A DNA stretch of 64,000 nt from an uncultured Bacilli bacterium (GTDB lineage Bacteria; Bacillota_I; Bacilli_A; RF39; UBA660): assembly GCA_944371325.1 (NCBI GenBank), contig CALVXO010000001.1, positions 105,389-169,388 of the forward strand, given 5' to 3'. Position numbers and translations under genes: made by a program. Position 1 is the first letter of the stretch. The number at the start of each line of letters is the position of its first letter. This document shows positions 53,811 through 61,681 of the stretch, piece by piece. Below the pieces are notes generated by a model. It was not told the origin of the DNA. It searched no databases and was given only the letters and a program-made list of their open reading frames with translations.

Positions 53811-53836
53811 AAGAAAAAAGAGTTTATTTAAACTCT
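53811..53836 (-). terminator. Terminator of secG
   Basis: Stem AGAGTTTA / TAAACTCT with a two-base loop, then TTTTTTCTTT on the minus strand. Confidence 0.7.
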
Positions 53837-54050
53837 AAAATCCAATTACTAAACATATGACAAAGAATAATAACCCTAAAACCATAGTTAATCTAGTTAT
53901 AAATAATTCGCCACCACGTTCTTTTCTGTTAGCAAATAAAGCATCACTACCACCAGTTATTACATTAGAAGCACTTTCTGCCTTACCTGCTTGTAATAAT
54001 ACTATAGAAATTAATAAAATTGAAATTATTATTAATAATATTTGTAACAT
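53835..54050 (-). CDS. secG: Protein translocase subunit SecG
   Basis: 71 residues. Two membrane segments (LLIIISILLISIVLLQ and TRLTMVLGLLFFVICLVIGF) around the conserved loop GGSDALFANRKERG. It helps SecYEG export proteins. ATG 54050 lies 11 bases after GGAGG; the longer frame upstream has no ribosome site. Confidence 0.95.
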   Translation of the reverse strand: MLQILLIIISILLISIVLLQAGKAESASNVITGGSDALFANRKERGGELFITRLTMVLGLLFFVICLVIGF

Positions 54051-54169
54051 TTTAATACATTCCTCCTCGAATGAGTTATATTGTACCATACTTTTAAAAA
54101 TAATGCAAATCAATCAAAAATGCTTTATTTTCAAAGGAAATATGGTTATTATATTATATGTAATTAAAC

Positions 54170-54211
54170 TTTTTTGATAATTTTATTAAATTTTTTGATA
54201 ATTTTATTAAA
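54170..54211 (+). repeat. Perfect 21-bp tandem duplication before tRNA-Lys
   Basis: Two identical 21-bp copies (54170-54190 and 54191-54211) of TTTTTTGATAATTTTATTAAA, ending about 5 bases before the -35 of the tRNA-Lys promoter. Each carries a TTGATA that could act as a -35. Confidence 0.9.
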
Positions 54212-54216
54212 CTATC

Positions 54217-54245
54217 TTTAATTTTTATAAAAAATGTGCTATAAT
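54217..54245 (+). promoter_or_regulatory. Promoter of tRNA-Lys
   Basis: An extended -10 TGCTATAAT (TATAAT at 54240-54245) with a weak -35 TTTAAT 17 bp upstream. The same TGCTATAATTTA occurs before tRNA-Cys. Confidence 0.65.
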
Positions 54246-54255
54246 TTAGTTACTT

Positions 54256-54331
54256 GTCTCGTTAGCTCAGTTGGTAGAGCAACAGACTCTTAATCTGTGG
54301 GTCTAGGGTTCGAACCCCTAACGGGACACCA
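54256..54331 (+). tRNA. tRNA-Lys (CTT)
   Basis: A 76-nt cloverleaf with encoded CCA. Acceptor GTCTCGT / ACGGGAC; D arm GCTCAGTTGGTAGAGC; anticodon loop CTCTTAA gives CTT; T arm AGGGTTCGAACCCCT. Followed by a terminator. Confidence 0.97.
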
Positions 54332-54340
54332 ATTTAAATA

Positions 54341-55525
54341 TCAATCAGGCAAATCCTGATTTTTTATTTTGTTTATAATTTTTTGATGTTCTAAACTATT
54401 GAAATAAGATTCATCTAAAACATTATCATTTAAATATGTATACTTAAATAACAATATTTTTTTTACTGATTGATTTATCCTATCAATAGAAATATTTTCT
54501 TTAATTGTTTTAATTGCATTATAAGCATTATTAGGCATTAACAATATATCAACTCCAGCATTTATTGCCATTATATATATTTCTTCATCAGTATAATTAT
54601 TGTTTAATGCTCCCATATTTAAGGCATCAGTTATAACAAGTCCATCAAATCCTAATTGATTTTTTAATAAATCTGTTATTATTTTTTTAGATAAAGTTGC
54701 AGGAACTATTTCGTTAGTTATCTTTGGAAATGCAATATGTCCAGTCATTATTATTTTAGCACCATTTTCAATTGCTTTTTTAAAAGGAACTATTTCATTA
54801 TCTAATATTTCTTCATAAGTTTTATTAATTATTGGTAAAGATGTATGAGAATCAACAGCAGTGTCTCCATGACCAGGAAAATGTTTATAAATAGCTATGA
54901 TACCATTATCTTCTAATCCTTTACCTAAACTAGTGCACATACTAGCAACTAAATTTTTATCACTACCGAAACTTCTAGTACCAATAACTTTATTATTAGG
55001 ATTGGAAAATATATCACAAACAGGACCATTTACAACATTAATTCCTAATACTCTCATATCTTCAGCCATAACTTTGCCAACTTGATAGGCCAAATTAGTA
55101 TCTTCAGTTTTTCCCAACTCATACATACTAGGAATATAAGTAGCCTTTTTATCCTGTAATCCTTGTAATCTTTGAACAACTCCTCCTTCTTGATCAATCG
55201 AAATAATTAAAGGTATTTTACTATTTAATTTTAAATCGTATATATATTTTTTAGTCTTAGATAATGTAGTAATATTACTTTGATTAATAATAAATCCACT
55301 TGGTTTTATATCATTCATAAAATCAATTAATTTTTCGTTTACTATATTATGAGTATCATATATCATCAACATTTGACCAATTTTTTCTTCAATTGTCATA
55401 TTATTCATAATATTTAATACTTTATCTTCAATTGTCTCAATTTGTGGCTTTGGTGTTTCAACAATTTTTTCTTGATAAGAACATCCGGACAATAATATCA
55501 AAAATAGCCAAAATAATTTTTTCAT
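54341..55525 (-). CDS. nagZ: Beta-N-acetylhexosaminidase lipoprotein, GH3 family
   Basis: 394 residues. Lipobox LSGC (Cys 15). The GH3 barrel shows IGQMLMIYD, ISIDQEGGVVQRLQ, IAIYKHFPGHGDTAVDSHTS (the KHFPGHG catalytic loop with Asp/His) and LVITDALNMGAL with the nucleophile Asp. It removes GlcNAc from muropeptides for cell-wall recycling, outside the membrane here. No C-terminal sugar-binding domain, as in NagZ. Confidence 0.94.
   Translation of the reverse strand: MKKLFWLFLILLSGCSYQEKIVETPKPQIETIEDKVLNIMNNMTIEEKIGQMLMIYDTHNIVNEKLIDFMNDIKPSGFIINQSNITTLSKTKKYIYDLKLNSKIPLIISIDQEGGVVQRLQGLQDKKATYIPSMYELGKTEDTNLAYQVGKVMAEDMRVLGINVVNGPVCDIFSNPNNKVIGTRSFGSDKNLVASMCTSLGKGLEDNGIIAIYKHFPGHGDTAVDSHTSLPIINKTYEEILDNEIVPFKKAIENGAKIIMTGHIAFPKITNEIVPATLSKKIITDLLKNQLGFDGLVITDALNMGALNNNYTDEEIYIMAINAGVDILLMPNNAYNAIKTIKENISIDRINQSVKKILLFKYTYLNDNVLDESYFNSLEHQKIINKIKNQDLPD
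54343..54368 (+). terminator. Terminator of tRNA-Lys
   Basis: Stem AATCAGG / CCTGATT (54343-54349 with 54355-54361), then a T run on the plus strand. It lies inside the 3' end of the convergent nagZ gene. Confidence 0.8.
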
Positions 55526-55559
55526 TTATTCATCCCCTTATTATTATGGTTATATTATT

Positions 55560-57296
55560 TTAAACTAATTCTTTTTCATATAATTTCTTATAAAATTCAT
55601 TATTTTTAATTAATTCATCATGAGTTCCTTCATCTAATATTTTACCATCATCTATTAAAATTATTCGATCACTATCAATAACAGTTGATAAACGGTGAGC
55701 AATAATCAATATGGTATACTCACCTTTCATATTATTAATAGCTTTTTGAATACTTGCTTGAGTTTCATTATCTAAAGCACTAGTAGCTTCATCAAATAAA
55801 ATTATTTCTGTTTTTTTAAGAAGTGCTCTTGCAATTGCTAATCTTTGTCTTTGACCACCTGATAAAGTAATTCCACCCTCGCCTACAATAGTATCATAAC
55901 CATCTTTTAAAGTCATAATAAAATCATGTAAACAAGCTAATTTGCAAGCTTCAACCATTTCTTCGTCTGTCATATCATCTTTAACTAATTTTAAATTATC
56001 TCTTATTGAAAAATTAAATATATAAGGATTTTGTGTTATGATTGACATATTATTTCTAATTGAATCTTTAGTTAAATCATTTATATTAACATTATCAATT
56101 AATATTTCCCCAGAATCTATTAAATATAATCTATTTAATAAACTAAATATAGTTGATTTACCACTTCCACTTTTACCTACAAAAGCAACAGTTTCATTTG
56201 CATGTATTTTAAAACTAATATTTTTAAGCACAACTTTATCTTCATTATAAGAAAAACTGACATTTCTAAATTCAAAATCACCATTTATTTTATCTATTAC
56301 TTTATTACCAAAAATTTCTTTTTTAAATTTTTCATCATCAATTACTTCAAATACTCTTGTTGCTGCCACATTAAATTTTTTAGTTAATTCAATTAAAAAA
56401 CTACAATATCTTAATAATTCTAATAATCTATCTTTATACATATAAATTATTACGAAATTAGCAATACTTAAATAATTATTTAAACATAAATATATTCCTA
56501 AAAATATTAAAAATAAATTACTAAAATCTTTAACACTTCCAGTTATTAAATTATATTTTGCATTTACTTTTTGCATTTTATATTTTTCATTATTTGATTC
56601 AATTAATTTACTTTCTGCTTTTTTTAAAAAATTATTTTCAATATTTAAAGATTTTATATCTCTAGTTCCTCTTATTAATTCACTTACTAACCCTGTATTT
56701 TTTTCGGATAATTTTCTTCTTTTTTTATCTAATTCAAAATATTTCTTCATTCTAATATGTTCTAGAATAAATATAATTAATAACATAAGCAAAAAATAAG
56801 CAAACATAATTTTATTTATAAAATATATAGCTATTAATATACCTATATTACTTATAACATCAATTAATCCATCACCTAAATCAGAAAATATACTAACGAT
56901 TTCTTTAGTATCATTATTTATTCTATCAATAAATACTCCTGATGAATTATTATCTAATTCAGAAATTTCTAATTTCATTGCTTCTTTAGCAATACTTACT
57001 TGAATTCTTGATGTTGCTTTAAAAGAATATTTATTAAATAAAATATTATATAAATAATTAAATAAATTTCGTGTTATTTCTACTATCAAAACAATTATAG
57101 TAACTGTTATTAATTCCTTAAATAATCCGTCAGTTAAATATAATAACATCTTAGCTGATAATAATGGTGTTATAACACTTATACCACATAAAATTAAAGA
57201 AAAAATTAAAAATAAAATTATATATTTTTTATCTTCTTTAACAAATCTCCAAGTCTTTTTAAAATTAATTAATATATTTTTCAAATTATCTTCCAT
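55560..57296 (-). CDS. ABC exporter, fused permease and ATPase
   Basis: 578 residues. A six-segment membrane domain (about 20-310) precedes an ATPase with Walker A VGKSGSGKST, Q-loop MSIITQNPYIF, signature LSGGQRQRLAIARALL, Walker B IILFDEATSALD and the H-loop IAHRLSTV. It acts as a homo- or heterodimer exporting drugs, lipids or peptides; no partner gene is adjacent. ATG 57296 chosen after AGGAAGTG. Expressed from its own promoter, which lies next to the module B promoter. Confidence 0.94.
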   Translation of the reverse strand: MEDNLKNILINFKKTWRFVKEDKKYIILFLIFSLILCGISVITPLLSAKMLLYLTDGLFKELITVTIIVLIVEITRNLFNYLYNILFNKYSFKATSRIQVSIAKEAMKLEISELDNNSSGVFIDRINNDTKEIVSIFSDLGDGLIDVISNIGILIAIYFINKIMFAYFLLMLLIIFILEHIRMKKYFELDKKRRKLSEKNTGLVSELIRGTRDIKSLNIENNFLKKAESKLIESNNEKYKMQKVNAKYNLITGSVKDFSNLFLIFLGIYLCLNNYLSIANFVIIYMYKDRLLELLRYCSFLIELTKKFNVAATRVFEVIDDEKFKKEIFGNKVIDKINGDFEFRNVSFSYNEDKVVLKNISFKIHANETVAFVGKSGSGKSTIFSLLNRLYLIDSGEILIDNVNINDLTKDSIRNNMSIITQNPYIFNFSIRDNLKLVKDDMTDEEMVEACKLACLHDFIMTLKDGYDTIVGEGGITLSGGQRQRLAIARALLKKTEIILFDEATSALDNETQASIQKAINNMKGEYTILIIAHRLSTVIDSDRIILIDDGKILDEGTHDELIKNNEFYKKLYEKELV

Positions 57297-57316
57297 AAAG
57301 CACACTTCCTAAAATA

Positions 57317-57345
57317 ATTATAACATTTTTATTTCAATCAAGCAA
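57317..57345 (-). promoter_or_regulatory. Sigma-A promoter of the ABC exporter
   Basis: TTGCTT (57340-57345), a 17-bp spacer and TATAAT (57317-57322) with extended TGT. It is divergent from, and 6 bases away from, the module B small RNA promoter. Confidence 0.7.
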
Positions 57346-57351
57346 TATAAC

Positions 57352-57380
57352 TTGCAATTAACTTAAAAATATGCTATCAT
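57352..57380 (+). promoter_or_regulatory. Promoter of the small RNA in module B
   Basis: TTGCAA (57352-57357), a 17-bp spacer and TATCAT (57375-57380) with extended TGC. It is the counterpart of the module A promoter. Confidence 0.65.
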
Positions 57381-57386
57381 GTATAT

Positions 57387-57497
57387 AGATGTGATTTTTA
57401 TCATATAATAAAAAGGTAATGCTTGATTTAGCTAGTTAAGTATCTACCTATGATTGGGATGATACCTAATCTATGTTATGGATTAGGTATCTTTTTA
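57387..57497 (+). ncRNA. Convergent small RNA of module B (candidate antitoxin)
   Basis: A predicted RNA of about 111 nt. The 34-nt block at 57415-57448 (GGTAATGCTTGATTT ... GTATCTACC) nearly repeats the start of the peptide mRNA. GGGATGATACCTAA at 57456-57469 is complementary to the peptide leader (TTAGGTATCTACC). It ends in an 11-bp terminator stem GATACCTAATC / GATTAGGTATC and a T run that overlaps the peptide stop codon. Leader CATATAATAAAAA-GG is shared with module A. Confidence 0.6.
57461..57497 (+). terminator. Terminator hairpin of the module B small RNA
   Basis: Perfect 11-bp stem GATACCTAATC / GATTAGGTATC, nine-base loop, then TTTTTATTTT. Confidence 0.9.
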
Positions 57498-57587
57498 TTT
57501 TATTTCTATTATTATTAATAGAGTTACTAATAAAATGATTATAATTAATAAAAATATATTTATTATAAATACATGTTTTTTAGTCAT
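57495..57587 (-). CDS. 30-aa hydrophobic peptide of module B (candidate type I toxin)
   Basis: Starts MTKKHVFIINIF and continues as a single span LLIIIILLVTLLIIIEIK to a TAA. Same length, charge layout and position as the module A peptide but little sequence identity beyond the basic N-terminus. The ribosome site AAAGGAGG is 9 bases from the ATG and can be masked by CCTCCTT just upstream (stem CCTCCTT / AAAGGAGG), a feature of Fst-type leaders. A sigma-A promoter lies upstream. Confidence 0.7.
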   Translation of the reverse strand: MTKKHVFIINIFLLIIIILLVTLLIIIEIK

Positions 57588-57614
57588 TTTATCAAGCCTC
57601 CTTTCAAATAAGGA

Positions 57615-57642
57615 GGTAGATACCTAACAATCTTGCATTACC
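57615..57642 (-). repeat. Module B: peptide mRNA 5' block repeated in the convergent RNA
   Basis: Read on the minus strand, GGTAATGCAAGATTG then TTAGGTATCTACC matches 57415-57448 on the plus strand except for a 6-nt insertion and a few changes, giving an inverted repeat around the module. Confidence 0.8.
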
Positions 57643-57650
57643 TAATATAA

Positions 57651-57679
57651 ATTATATCAAAAAATTAATTATATGTAAA
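57651..57679 (-). promoter_or_regulatory. Sigma-A promoter of the module B peptide gene
   Basis: TTTACA (57674-57679), a 17-bp spacer and TATAAT (57651-57656). Confidence 0.8.
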
Positions 57680-57682
57680 TAA

Positions 57683-58375
57683 TTAATTTTTATTTTGCAT
57701 TTTAAATTCTTTAAAAATTTTAGTTAAAGCTCTTTTTTCAATTCTTGAAACATAACTTCTAGAAATTCCTAATTGTTTAGCTATTTCTTTTTGAGTAACT
57801 TCTCTTTCATTATTTAAACCATATCTTTTAATTATTATTTCTTTTTCTCTTTCATCTAAAATATTAAAATATTTTTTTAATAAAACAATATTATCTTTTT
57901 TTTGAATATCATTCTCAAAATCAGGTTTAGGCGTTTTTAATATATCTAAAAATGTTATTTCATTACCATCTTTATCAAATCCAATTGACTCATTTAAGCT
58001 AATGTTTTTACTATTCTTTTTATCACTTCGATAATACATTAATATCTCATTTTCAATACATTTGGCAGCATAAGTAGTTAATCTTGTTCCTTTTTTATAA
58101 CTAAAACTATCAACACCTTTAATTAATCCAATTGTTCCAATACTAATTAAATCATCAACATCATTTTTTTTATGATCATATTTTTTTACTATATGAGCTA
58201 CCAATCTTAAATTGTGTTCAATCAATTTATTTCTTGCTTCTTTATCTCCTAAATGCATTAAAGATACACATTTTTCTTCCTCTTCTTTTGATAATGGATC
58301 AGGAAATACATTATTTGAATAAGCAGCAGTAAAAATATAAAAGTCTTTAAATAATTTTTTTAAAAATTCTAACAT
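57683..58375 (-). CDS. sigK: RNA polymerase sporulation sigma factor K
   Basis: 230 residues. The N-terminal 25 or so residues (MLEFLKKLFKDFYIFTAAYS) are a hydrophobic pro-sequence as in pro-sigma-K. Then PLSKEEEEKCVSLM, ARNKLIEHNLRLVAHIVKKY, LISIGTIGLIKGVDSF (region 2), NEITFLDIL and the region 4 end ISRSYVSRIEKRALTKIF. It directs late mother-cell transcription. The gene is intact, with no skin-type interruption. ATG 58375 is fixed by AGGTG; the promoter is sigma-E-like, as in Bacillus. Confidence 0.95.
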   Translation of the reverse strand: MLEFLKKLFKDFYIFTAAYSNNVFPDPLSKEEEEKCVSLMHLGDKEARNKLIEHNLRLVAHIVKKYDHKKNDVDDLISIGTIGLIKGVDSFSYKKGTRLTTYAAKCIENEILMYYRSDKKNSKNISLNESIGFDKDGNEITFLDILKTPKPDFENDIQKKDNIVLLKKYFNILDEREKEIIIKRYGLNNEREVTQKEIAKQLGISRSYVSRIEKRALTKIFKEFKMQNKN

Positions 58376-58391
58376 ATCACACCTCAATTAA

Positions 58392-58420
58392 ATTTTATGT
58401 TTTTACTTTTAAAAGTATTA
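58392..58420 (-). promoter_or_regulatory. Sigma-E-like promoter of sigK
   Basis: TAATACT (58414-58420), a 14-bp spacer and CATAAAAT (58392-58399). The sigma-E consensus is KMATATT-N14/15-CATACANT; each box has one mismatch. Known biology: sigma-E turns on sigK in the mother cell. Confidence 0.6.
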
Positions 58421-58479
58421 AATTTAAGATATAATAGTATTAATGGTTTATTTTTTCACATACTAGAAAGGGTGATTTT

Positions 58480-59727
58480 ATGTATAGTAATTGTTCAAAT
58501 AAGGCTTACAACTTACACATTATTAATACAAATAAATTTAAAACAGTAACAGTTAGAATAAACTTTAAAAAATTATTAGAAAAAAAAGATATAACCTATC
58601 GTAATTTATTAGGTAAAATATTATTAAATTCTAATAACACTTATAAAACTAAAAGAGATTTAGATATTGAAACAGAAAATTTATATGGTATTGGAATAGG
58701 ATGTTCTAATTCATTGATGGGTAATTATATTGTTACTTCATTCAACTCTAATTTTTTAAATGAAAAATATACTGAAGAAAACATGAATAAAACATCAATT
58801 GAATTTTTATTAAGTTTAATATTTGATCCTAATATAGAAAATGGTAAGTTTAAAGACTTTGACTTAGCTAAAAGATTAGTAACTGATGAAATTGATTCTT
58901 TAAAAGATAATACTAAAAGATATTCTTTACAAAGAATGTTTGAAATATTAGGTAAAGATACTCCTCTTGAATATAATTCAGTTGGTTATAAAGAAGATTT
59001 AGATCCTGATAATTTATATGAATATTATAAAAAAATGCTTAAAAGTGATTTAATTGATATATTTGTAATTGGTGAAGTAAACGAAGAAGAAATAGTTGAA
59101 ATATTTAACAAAAACTTTAATGTTAATACAATTAAAAGACCTGGTATATCACATTTTGTAACTCAAAAAATAACTAAATTAAGTAAGGTTAAAGAAACAT
59201 TACCTATTGAACAAACTAATTTAAATATTGGATTTAAAATTAAAGATTTAACAGACTTTGAAAAACAATATGTTTTATATGTTTATTCCTTTATTTTAGG
59301 TGGTAGTCCTAATTCAAAATTATTTAGAACAGTAAGAGAAAAAAACAGCTTATGTTATAGTATAAATGCTACTTTTAAAGCCATATATAATATTTTATAT
59401 ATCACAGTTGGAACTAATAAAGATGATGTAAAAAAATGTTTAAGTTTAATTAAAAAAGAATTTAATAAAATGGGTAAAGGTGATTTTACTGATAACGACA
59501 TTGAATCAGCTAAAATAACTTATATAAACAGTTTAAAGGATATTGAAGATTATCAAGCAAGTATTTTAAGAATGTATGAAAGCAATGTTTATTTTAACTA
59601 TGACTTATTAGAAGAAAGAATTGAAAATGTAAGTAAAGTTACTAAAGAAGATATCATTAATTTACATAAAAAAATTAATATGGATACAATATTTGTTTTA
59701 GAAGGTGAAAATAATGAAGAAAATTAA
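58480..59727 (+). CDS. M16-family peptidase-like protein, YmfF type (no zinc motif)
   Basis: 415 residues. The fold follows M16 (LLGKILLNSNNTYKTKRDLD, LYGIGIGCSNSLMG, ILGGSPNSKLFRTVREKNSL, YSINATFKAIYN) but lacks the HxxEH zinc motif, so it is the inactive partner of the next gene. In Bacillus the ymfF/ymfH pair has this same split. AAAGGGTGAT precedes the ATG. TATAAT at 58430 may serve as its promoter. Confidence 0.9.
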   Translation: MYSNCSNKAYNLHIINTNKFKTVTVRINFKKLLEKKDITYRNLLGKILLNSNNTYKTKRDLDIETENLYGIGIGCSNSLMGNYIVTSFNSNFLNEKYTEENMNKTSIEFLLSLIFDPNIENGKFKDFDLAKRLVTDEIDSLKDNTKRYSLQRMFEILGKDTPLEYNSVGYKEDLDPDNLYEYYKKMLKSDLIDIFVIGEVNEEEIVEIFNKNFNVNTIKRPGISHFVTQKITKLSKVKETLPIEQTNLNIGFKIKDLTDFEKQYVLYVYSFILGGSPNSKLFRTVREKNSLCYSINATFKAIYNILYITVGTNKDDVKKCLSLIKKEFNKMGKGDFTDNDIESAKITYINSLKDIEDYQASILRMYESNVYFNYDLLEERIENVSKVTKEDIINLHKKINMDTIFVLEGENNEEN

Positions 59728-60979
59728 TTTTAAAAATTTAGATTTAGATTTATTCTATGAAAAATTAGATAATGGACTAGAAATATTTGTCTTACCTAAA
59801 ACAAATGTTAATAATATATATGTAACTTTTAATACAAAATATGGATCTAATATAAGTGAATTTAAACCAATTGATAAAGATAAAATGATTAAAGTACCTT
59901 TAGGTATTGCCCACTTTCTAGAACATAAAATGTTTGAGCAAGAAGATGGTTCTGATATATTTTCATTTTATAGTGAACGAGGCGCTGATTGCAACGCTAA
60001 TACTAATTATACTAAAACAACTTATCTATTTTCTTGTCCTAACTTCTTTAAAGAAAACATGGATATGTTGTTAGATTATGTACAATCCCCTTATTTTACT
60101 GATGAAAATGTTGATAAAGAAAAAGGAATAATAACTCAAGAAATTAAAATGTATCAAGACATGCCAGGTACAATGATATATGATAAAATAATTGAAAATA
60201 CTTTTAAAATTCATCCAATGAAACATCCAATTATTGGTGATATTGAAAATATTAATAAAATTACTAAAGAAGATTTATATACTTGTTATAATACATTCTA
60301 TCATCCTTCTAATATGTTCGTAGTAGTTACAGGTAATGTTGATGCCGAAGAAGTTATCAATGTAATTAGAGAAAATCAAAAGAAGAAAAAATTAAAAAAA
60401 GAAGAAAAAATTAAAGTTAAATCATATAATGAACCAAAAGAAGTAGCTAAAGAAAATGATGAAATAAAATTAAATGTCAGTATTCCTAAATGTGCCATTT
60501 GTTATAAATTAAAAGTAGAAAAAAATATTCAAAATATCTTTTATTTATTAACATTATTTGATTGTAAATTTTCTTCAACTAGTGAATTTGTTCATAACTT
60601 ATTAGAAGAAAAAATAATAAATGATAACTTAGCTGTTGATTTTGATGATAGTACTGATTATATTTTAATGTTTGTTTTAGGAGAATCAACTAATCCTAAA
60701 AAATTATTAGAAAAAATAAAAGATGAAATGAAAGATTTAAAAATTTCTGAAACTGATTTTGAAAGAAAGAAAAAAGTATTATTAAGTTCAATTATTTATA
60801 TGACTGAAAATATCTTTAGTTTAAACAGTAACATAACAAGTGATATTATAAGATATGGTAAATTTAATGAAAATAAATATAATGATATTAAAAATTTAAA
60901 TTATAAAGATTTTATGAATTTTATTAAAAAAATTGATTTTAAAAATAATACAACTTTAATTATTAATCCAAAAAACTGA
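59714..60979 (+). CDS. M16-family zinc peptidase, YmfH type
   Basis: 421 residues. The inverted zinc motif HFLEH (about 72-76) is intact, with the distal Glu in GIITQEIKMYQDMPG. Substrate unknown; partners of this kind form a clam-shell that cuts short peptides. ATG 59714 follows GAAGGTGA and overlaps the first gene by 14 bases. Confidence 0.92.
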   Translation: MKKINFKNLDLDLFYEKLDNGLEIFVLPKTNVNNIYVTFNTKYGSNISEFKPIDKDKMIKVPLGIAHFLEHKMFEQEDGSDIFSFYSERGADCNANTNYTKTTYLFSCPNFFKENMDMLLDYVQSPYFTDENVDKEKGIITQEIKMYQDMPGTMIYDKIIENTFKIHPMKHPIIGDIENINKITKEDLYTCYNTFYHPSNMFVVVTGNVDAEEVINVIRENQKKKKLKKEEKIKVKSYNEPKEVAKENDEIKLNVSIPKCAICYKLKVEKNIQNIFYLLTLFDCKFSSTSEFVHNLLEEKIINDNLAVDFDDSTDYILMFVLGESTNPKKLLEKIKDEMKDLKISETDFERKKKVLLSSIIYMTENIFSLNSNITSDIIRYGKFNENKYNDIKNLNYKDFMNFIKKIDFKNNTTLIINPKN

Positions 60980-60998
60980 TGAATTTTCATCAGTTTTT
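60971..60998. terminator. Bidirectional terminator
   Basis: Stem AAAAACTGATGAA / TTCATCAGTTTTT with T runs on both strands, between convergent genes ending at 60979 and 60990. Confidence 0.85.
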
Positions 60999-61649
60999 AT
61001 TATTTGTGATATCACCATCACCAGTAACAGGAATTGCATCACCACCATAAGTTGAATTAGGTTTTAATAAAGCTTTAACAAAATCTTTATCTCTAGCTAA
61101 TACTTCTCTTACTTCCCTTTTAAATTGACCTGGATAATCTCTTAGATTAGAGCTAACACCATACGCTTCTATTCCTAAATTTTCAGCAATATATAATGCT
61201 CGATATAAATGATATTCTTGTGTTACAATAACAACTTTTTTTACTTCAAATATTTCTTTAGCCCGATATAAACTATCATATGTAGATATTCCTGCATGAT
61301 CCATAAAAATATCATTAGATGGTACACCCTCATTAATTGCATATGTTTTCATAACATTTACTTCATCATAATCATCATGCATATGATCGCCACTCATAAT
61401 AATTTTATTAGATATATTGTTATTATATAATTCAATTCCTCTTAATATTCTATCTTCTAACATTGGTCTAGGTTGATTACCATATACTCCAGCACCTAAG
61501 ACTAAAATACAATCGACATCTTCTAATTCTTTAGCTTCATCTACTGTTATTATTTTATCTTTATTACTAAAAACTACATAAAAATTAACACCTAAAACGC
61601 CAACTATAAAAATAAATACTATAATTAATAAATATTTTATTACTTTCAT
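60990..61649 (-). CDS. SanA/YdcF-like DUF218 membrane protein
   Basis: 219 residues. One membrane segment (about 5-28), then CILVLGAGVYGNQPRPMLED, KIIMSGDHMHDDYDEVN, STYDSLYRAKEIF and VVIVTQEYHLYRALYIAENL, the standard DUF218 order seen in SanA (vancomycin resistance-linked) and ElyC. A role in envelope lipid-carrier metabolism is proposed for relatives. ATG 61649 after AGGTG. Confidence 0.9.
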   Translation of the reverse strand: MKVIKYLLIIVFIFIVGVLGVNFYVVFSNKDKIITVDEAKELEDVDCILVLGAGVYGNQPRPMLEDRILRGIELYNNNISNKIIMSGDHMHDDYDEVNVMKTYAINEGVPSNDIFMDHAGISTYDSLYRAKEIFEVKKVVIVTQEYHLYRALYIAENLGIEAYGVSSNLRDYPGQFKREVREVLARDKDFVKALLKPNSTYGGDAIPVTGDGDITNNKN

Positions 61650-61681
61650 ATTTAACACCTATTACTATTTTACCATATAAA

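Noticed and set aside
54132..54177. 11-codon hydrophobic peptide (MVIILYVIKLF) with AAAGGA upstream
   Set aside because: Too short, no promoter, no partner RNA and no terminator; chance occurrence in AT-rich sequence.
57683..58375. skin-like interruption of sigK
   Set aside because: The coding frame is continuous through regions 2 to 4; no recombinase or att-like repeats in or near it.
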